Shown: positions 59,107-64,000 of the stretch, in pieces
Numbering within the stretch: the first letter of the stretch is position 1
Layout: every line of letters starts with the position of its first letter
DNA from: Eleusine coracana subsp. coracana
Lineage: Eukaryota; Streptophyta; Magnoliopsida; Poales; Poaceae
DNA: 64,000 nucleotides
Direction: 5' to 3'
Assembly: GCA_032690845.1 (NCBI GenBank)
Contig: CM064426.1
Location: 74,698,403-74,762,402, forward strand
Notes under the pieces: model-generated
What the model saw: only the letters and a program-made list of their open reading frames with translations
Database searches by the model: none
What the model was told of the DNA's origin: nothing
Translations under genes and position numbers: made by a program

Positions 59107-60469
59107 CTATCTTAGTTTAGTTAGGAGACATACAAAAATATCACTATTCTTAATTTTTCGATTCACAGTAGAACACCTTTCTTTATTTTCAAATGTGTTT
59201 TGAGGAGTCTTTATAAATAACATTTGTTTTTTGTTCTTTTCCTGTTTATTCAAGATTGGAAACAACTTAGCCATATATATGTTGAACTGCCTTAATTCAA
59301 TGGACGAATTTATGCATATATTATAAGTTTTGCATTTTCTTAGTTTTTTTATTGCATAGCTACTTGTCCTGAAGAAGCTTTTTTATTGGAATCATGTAAG
59401 TTACGTATGTAGGAACACAATAGAGGAAGAGGTATGTGGTTCTGATCTCTCTGTAAAAAACTTTTGGGAAGGTGGATGAACAGTAAGTAGCTTTCAAGTG
59501 TGAGGAGCAGAATTCGAAAAGATTACCCACATTTTTGCGTGTAAGAACATGTTTGATTTTTTTAACCTATAGCAACAGACAGGCATTATGCTAGTAGACT
59601 AAATTAAAAGTCTGATTGAGAAATCCCATCGAGAAAAGATGCACCTAGGCCTGATGAGCGTGGCGGAGCACACCAACTTCGCCAGTCTCTTCCCTAGTGT
59701 GGAAAGAATCCCTGATCTCTGATTCATTCTTCAGTTTTGACCGTGTGATGCAATCTTACCGGTTTACGCAGTCTGCATGCTTCAGCTAGTGAAAAAAACT
59801 GAAAAAAAAATTGGGTGCGCTTAGGGCTCACGCGTGCCTTGGTTCCCCCTCCACCTCCCCACTCCCCCCCCCCCCCCCCCCCCGCGCATGCAATGCCCTC
59901 CGTTGGCCATCGAACGTAACTGCCACATGATCAAGAGAGCTGCAGTCCTACACGCATCGAGAGCAGCTGCAGTCCCGCACGGCTCACGCGTCGCTTGCCT
60001 CCCACGTCGGCTCACCACATGGTTTCCTTCAGACGCTCCTGATCTAGCATCGGCTCCTGATCAGTTGCGAACGACGGCCTCGGTAGAAGAGCGGCACCCC
60101 GATCAGTTGCAGATGATGGCCATGGCGGAAGGGAGGCTCATCGATTCAGACATGAGGAAGGGCAGCATGGCGAAGCCCTACCCTGTGACCGTGATGCCAA
60201 CATCGATCGAGGTGAACGAGCGGCAGTTCACGTCACAGCGGACGGGGTAGAAGGTGGTGTGGCAGCGACGTCGGTACAAGCCTTATTGGATCACAAGCAA
60301 GCTGTTTCGTCACTGTCGGGCATCAGGTAACTGCTGCGGCTGCTCCTCGCTTTATCATGATCCCCGTCCATGTCTTGGTTTTCAATCCCAGTTGATTGGT
60401 CCCTAATCAAGGTCCTGATGGTGATCGATCTCTCATGATTGCTCCATATCAAGGACTTATTTCTTATTA
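59107..60469. other. Spacer with a C20 run; possible leader of the FAR1-like gene
   Basis: AT-rich to about 59800, then GC-richer. A run of 20 C lies at 59864-59883. A frame from 59834 to 60250 (proline-rich, then Ala/Arg-rich) crosses a doubled segment (GCTGCAGTCC.RCACG) and looks incidental. A GT donor near 60327 could belong to a 5' exon of the following element; this is a guess. Confidence 0.3.
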
Positions 60470-62037
60470 GACCTCATGAGCGCTTCATGTTGTAGATTAT
60501 ATGATCCTTCTGTGAGTGATGATGTTGCTTGCGACCATGGACAAGTGGAACCACAAATAAAACATGTTGGATCGGTGGAGATTGAAGTACCTAATGAGGT
60601 AAGAAAATAAAAGTAACAAACTTGATAGACTATATTTAATATCAATTATTTGTACAGGAGGTGGTTGATAAATATCAACTACATTTGATCACACCTAAAG
60701 TTGGAATGACTTTTGATTCTGAGGAAAAGGCTTTTAAGATGTACAATAGTTATGCTGGACAGGTTGGGTTCAGTGTTAGAAAGAACAAGACAAAGCACCA
60801 CACATGTGGTAGTTTATGTCAGAAAGATGTAATTTGCAATGGCCAAGGACATTGAAAAAATGAGACATCATAAAAGGATATTACAAGGAGTGGTTGTGAT
60901 GCTTGTGCAGCTGAGTGCCTATGTATGGTTGGGGGGAGGGTTCGGAGGTTTTCTCGGCCTGTGTGAGGGGCTCTTCTCCTTAACAAAATGTCGTCGGGAG
61001 GGGGGGGGGGGGCTTCTTCCCCCGGCAGGTCAAGTTTTTTTTTTAGTTTAGTATCAACAAGGAGAATGTGTGAACAATGCAAAATGTTGTACTAGAGCAC
61101 AACCATTATCTTGCCAGTCCAAATAAGTCACATAAGTTGAGGTCCCAACGAGAGGTTATAGAGGCAGATATAAAATTAATTGGCTAGATACGACAGGCTG
61201 GAATGAAACCATCCCAAGTTTTTTATTTCATGAAGGAGCATTATGGAGGGGAACACATACCATTTTCAAAGATGAATTGCTACAATGAGATTGGTTGCGA
61301 GGACACACAGTACTTAGAAGTCAATGATGCACAAACATTGTCAGAATATCTGAGAAATTAACAGTTATATGACCCTACATTTTTATGCAATTCAGGTGGA
61401 CAAGAAAAATGGTTGTATAGCAAATTTGTTTTGGGAAGATGGTCAATCTATCGTGGGTTACAAATGCTTTGGTTATGTTATGTCCTTCGACACCACATTT
61501 CAAACAAATAAGTTTGAAATGCCTTTTACTCCCATTCTTTGCACCAACCATCATAAGCAAACAATAATTTTTGGGTGTGCACTTATATTCAATGAGACTA
61601 TTCCATCATTTGTTTGGCTCTCTGAGACCTTTCTAACGTCTGAAAAGCACCCAAGTACAATTTCATTGATCAAGACGTGGCAATGATAGCAGCAATTACT
61701 CATGTATTCCTAAACACAGTCCACCGCCTATGTTTGTGGCATATTTCCTTAAATGCTGCCAAACATCTTGGTCCTATAATTAATGCGATAGATGATGACG
61801 TAGAGGACAAGGCAGAGGGCAAGCCAGGTAACAACTTCTGGACATATTTCAAAAGTTGTATCTACGAAAACAAAGAAGAGATTTACTTCACATAGAAATG
61901 GCATGAATTGTTGGCTGAATACAAGCTTGAGAATAACTCATGGATGTCAAACCTATATGCTTTGAGGACAAATTGGGATGCGGTACACCGTCTGATTTAC
62001 AATAGACATGTACTCGACCCAAAGGAGCGAAGGTATG
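60470..62037 (+). pseudogene. FAR1/FHY3-like MULE transposase gene, broken
   Basis: An exon ending EIEVPNE (donor GTAAGA at 60600) joins after a 59-bp intron to a FAR1 DNA-binding domain (VGMTFDSEEKAFKMYNSYAG, GFSVRKNKTKH). MULE-domain text follows: VMSFDTTFQTNKFEMPFTPI with its first Asp, then after a one-base frameshift near 61665 the DQDVAM motif and LWHISLNAAKHL. Breaks seen: a retroelement tail at about 60915-61048, frame losses between 60855 and 61370, the frameshift near 61665 and a TAG at 61893-61895. The SWIM zinc finger is absent because sequence changes at about 62038 to gypsy-like. FAR1 proteins are either light-signalling factors or MULE transposases. This copy is dead and its class is uncertain. 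Confidence 0.75.
60915..61048 (+). mobile_element. Retroelement 3' tail inserted in the FAR1-like gene
   Basis: A G-rich segment with CTCTTCTCCTTAACAAAATG, a G14 run at 60999-61012, CCCCCGGCAGGTCAAG and a T9-10 tract breaks the FAR1 frame. Such a tail is typical of LINE 3' ends in grasses. A target duplication could not be defined, so the left border is approximate. Confidence 0.5.
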
Positions 62038-62399
62038 CTAACAATTTTAGCGCTAACCCAAACCAAACCAACATGCCACAATCCATTCATACACCAATGC
62101 CAAAATCCAGCACCTACCAACAAGCAATACCAATGCCTTATTATACCCAACCACATAACATGTACCGACAATATCCATGCTAGGGATATTTCAACCACCC
62201 ACCTTATAGCCAACCATATAGACCACAACACACTTATCCATATTCCCAACAACCTGCTCTTCAAACCCAAACAACACCTATCACCTCAATACAACCAGGA
62301 CCTAGCTCAATACCACAAATGCCAACAACCCAAAATCTTGGTGGCCATCCCATCCTAGCCTAGGATGAAAACATCTTTGCTCAATCATTTAGTTAAGGG

Positions 62400-62758
62400 A
62401 TAAAACTAGAATTCCCAAGATTTGATGGGGATAACCCAGTGGGCTGGCTAAGACAAGCCGACAAATGTTTTGCATTAGCTAAAATACCATATGATAAAAG
62501 AGTCCAATTTGCTGAAATATTTCTGGTGGGAAGAGCTGACCATTGGCTTAGAAGCACTGGCATTAACACAAGCAACCTTACTTGGTCTGAGTTTGCAAAA
62601 ATGCTCAATAACGGATTTGCAGCTGAGTCCAGTTATGATCAGTTCAAACATATGGAGCAGTTGGGTCCTGTCAGTTCATATATTGACAATTTTGAAGAAA
62701 CAATAGGAAAAGTAAGATTAAGAAACCCATTAATCCAAGAGGAGTACTTTATTGGCTG
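62400..62758 (+). pseudogene. gag domain of the gypsy element
   Basis: Open frame with the retrotransposon gag pattern: LEFPRFDGDNPVGWLRQADK, then ALAKIPYDKRVQFAEIFLVG, WLRS and TWSEFAKMLNNGFA, ending IGKVRLRNPLIQEEYFIG at a TGA. A stop lies directly before it (TAA at 62394-62396). It would form the particle shell in an intact element. Confidence 0.85.
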
Positions 62759-63001
62759 ATTTGTCTCAGGATGGAAGAATACATCAAAACTCCTATCAAA
62801 GCTCATGCCCCAAACACATTGATTACTGCTTACAACCATGCTAGAAATTTTGAAAGCAACAAATCTAGGAAATCACAAGCAGAGTATACCAGAACTGGTC
62901 AAAAAGGGTACTTCCAACAAAAAACAACAACCACTGCTCCAAAGAAAGACACTAATGAGGATAAACAAGTTTGATCTCAGGCAAACAAGTGGGATCGTAG
63001 C

Positions 63002-63055
63002 AAATGCTTCAAGTGTCAAGAACCATGGGTGTCTAGTCACAATAGAGTCTGCAAA
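63002..63055 (+). pseudogene. CCHC-like zinc knuckle of the gypsy element
   Basis: Frame reads CFKCQEPWVSSHNRVC, a CX2C...HX3C spacing as in many grass gypsy elements. It is out of frame with the long open stretch printed from 62838, so a frameshift precedes it. Confidence 0.65.
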
Positions 63056-63175
63056 TTTAGAAACCAGTTTTCACATTATCATGGTGCAAGAGGATGATGA
63101 CCCACAATTAGCAGATGAACACCAAGAACTGAACATGATAAGGATTCTGATGATACCCCCACCTAGGAAATTTCG

Positions 63176-63592
63176 ATGCATGCCATAGCGGGAATAGCCT
63201 CAAAAGCAAAAACCTTCCTATTGTTCATTAACATTGGAAACACTAAAGTTGTAGCTCTGATTGACAGTGTTAGCGTAGCCACATTTATTGATCCTTCATT
63301 GGTGCTAAAGTTTAACCTGCTAGTTCAGAATCATTCACTAGTTCAAGTAACCATAGCCAATGGAGATGTGTTGTGGACACAAGCAACAACACCATCCTGC
63401 CAATATACAATCCAAGGACATACCTTTGAAACTAACTTCAAGATACTTGAACTTCAAGGTTATGACATTATTCTTGGTTATGACTGGATGTATGAGTTTA
63501 GCCCAATGGGATTCAATCTCAAGAAAAGGGAGTTCACCATTGAGCAGAATGGCAAGAAAATAGTGTTTCAGGATGAAACATTACCTAACTAG
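63176..63592 (+). pseudogene. Aspartic protease domain of the gypsy element
   Basis: 138 open codons containing FINIGNTKVVALIDSVS and FKILELQGYDIILGYDWM. The active-site triad that should read Asp-Ser/Thr-Gly is Asp-Ser-Val here, so the catalytic Gly is lost. The later ILG flap-like motif is kept. A TAG ends the frame at 63590-63592, before the reverse transcriptase. Confidence 0.8.
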
Positions 63593-63689
63593 AACTTCCT
63601 AGTCAATCATAAACAAATGAACAAGTTACAGAGGAAGGGAGCAATGGGGGTAGTAGTTTACATGAAGGATATGAAAGAACCTACTACAA

Positions 63690-64000
63690 TAGCAAAAGTC
63701 CCAACAAGCATAGCCCAACTCTTGCAGGAGTACAATGATATCTTCGCTGAGCCAACACAACGTCCCCCTACAAGATCAGTAGATCATACAATTCCATTGT
63801 AGAATGCTGCTGAAATAGTTAATGTTAGGCCATATAGATTATCCCACAAACAAAAGAATACAATGGAAGAATTCATCTTTCAACTGCTCCAAAACTAGGT
63901 GACCAGACCAAGTGTTAGCCCTTACTCCTCCCCCGTAATACTTGTCAAGAAAAAAAGATAGAACATGGCGCTCGTGCATTGACTATAGGAGGCTCAACAA
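63690..64000 (+). pseudogene. Start of the gypsy reverse transcriptase
   Basis: Broken frame with LLQEYNDIFAEPTQRPPTRS, VDHTIPL, then after a TAG VRPYRLSH, and near the edge SYSSPVILVKKK-like and CIDYRRLN text in shifted frames. These are the N-terminal landmarks of Ty3/gypsy reverse transcriptase. The YxDD region is beyond the window. Confidence 0.75.

Larger units (their letters stand above)
62038..64000 (+). mobile_element. Decayed Ty3/gypsy retrotransposon, cut by window end
   Basis: Collinear gag-pol remains: a Gln/Pro/Asn-rich gag N-terminus (62040-62350), the capsid-type gag domain, a CCHC-like knuckle, an aspartic protease and the start of reverse transcriptase at the window edge. 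At least six in-frame stops or frame shifts interrupt it. No left LTR is seen; the element directly abuts the FAR1-like sequence at about 62038. Chromovirus or Athila-type lineage cannot be told without integrase. Confidence 0.85.

Noticed and set aside
59834..60250. Proline-rich 138-codon frame beginning at the C20 run
   Set aside because: The proline stretch is only the translation of the homopolymer; the rest has a doubled segment and no motif.
1..64000. CRISPR arrays, bacterial operons, phage or plasmid genes
   Set aside because: Spliced genes, MITEs and plant gene families show this is plant nuclear DNA; no spaced short-repeat array with unique spacers is present.

Overview
This window is nuclear DNA from a flowering plant, almost certainly a grass and probably a rice relative. 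The genes have introns with GT-AG borders and GC-rich first exons set in AT-rich, repeat-dense intergenic DNA. The mobile-element types (Stowaway and Tourist MITEs, Helitrons ending CTAG, Mutator-like elements, LINE and Ty3/gypsy remnants) are typical of grasses. The species assignment is inference.

Layout. 1-5 kb shows nothing I can name. 5.2-5.5 kb (+): a short arabinogalactan peptide gene. 6.5-12.5 kb (-): a four-exon ubiquitin-conjugating enzyme (E2) whose introns hold a plastid DNA insert (ndhB plus petB fragments) and a retroelement with a 21-bp target duplication. 13-22 kb: no complete gene. It holds a Mutator-like element, a foldback element with telomere-type repeats inside it, tandem duplications (one carrying a MITE whose empty site survives in the sister copy), a small fragment resembling a receptor-kinase ectodomain, and a candidate Pack-MULE. 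22.6-24.3 kb (+): a six-exon SWEET sugar transporter. 26.3-30.3 kb (-): a two-exon DUF2358-type, probably plastid-targeted protein. 30.6-31.2 kb: a Helitron inside a Stowaway-like MITE. 32.4-36.3 kb (+): a three-exon TBL-type O-acetyltransferase. 36.5-42.0 kb: a 5.46-kb Mutator-like element with a perfect 9-bp target duplication. 42.5-43.6 kb: an inverted-repeat element with a second Helitron nested in it. 44.6-45.0 kb (-): a small coiled-coil protein gene.

45.7-56.1 kb is a cluster of three UDP-glycosyltransferases of the plant secondary-metabolism type (UGT72-like), all on +. The first and third look intact. The middle one has lost about 68 bp that held its start codon, N-terminus and catalytic histidine, so I call it a pseudogene. 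A duplicated, truncated copy of the first gene's 5' end lies upstream of it. Together they record repeated tandem duplication and decay.

56.3-64 kb is dense in repeats: a tandem duplication with a 129-bp MITE and its empty site, LINE 3' ends, a long-TIR element with a 9-bp target duplication, a broken FAR1/MULE transposase-like gene, and a decayed Ty3/gypsy element running off the window in its reverse transcriptase. The host genes are unrelated housekeeping, cell-wall, sugar-transport and secondary-metabolism genes; apart from the UGT cluster I see no functional grouping. The best leads are the three-member Mutator-like family with one gene-capturing copy, the start-less UGT, the two paralogous empty sites that prove MITE insertions, and the mosaic plastid insert.
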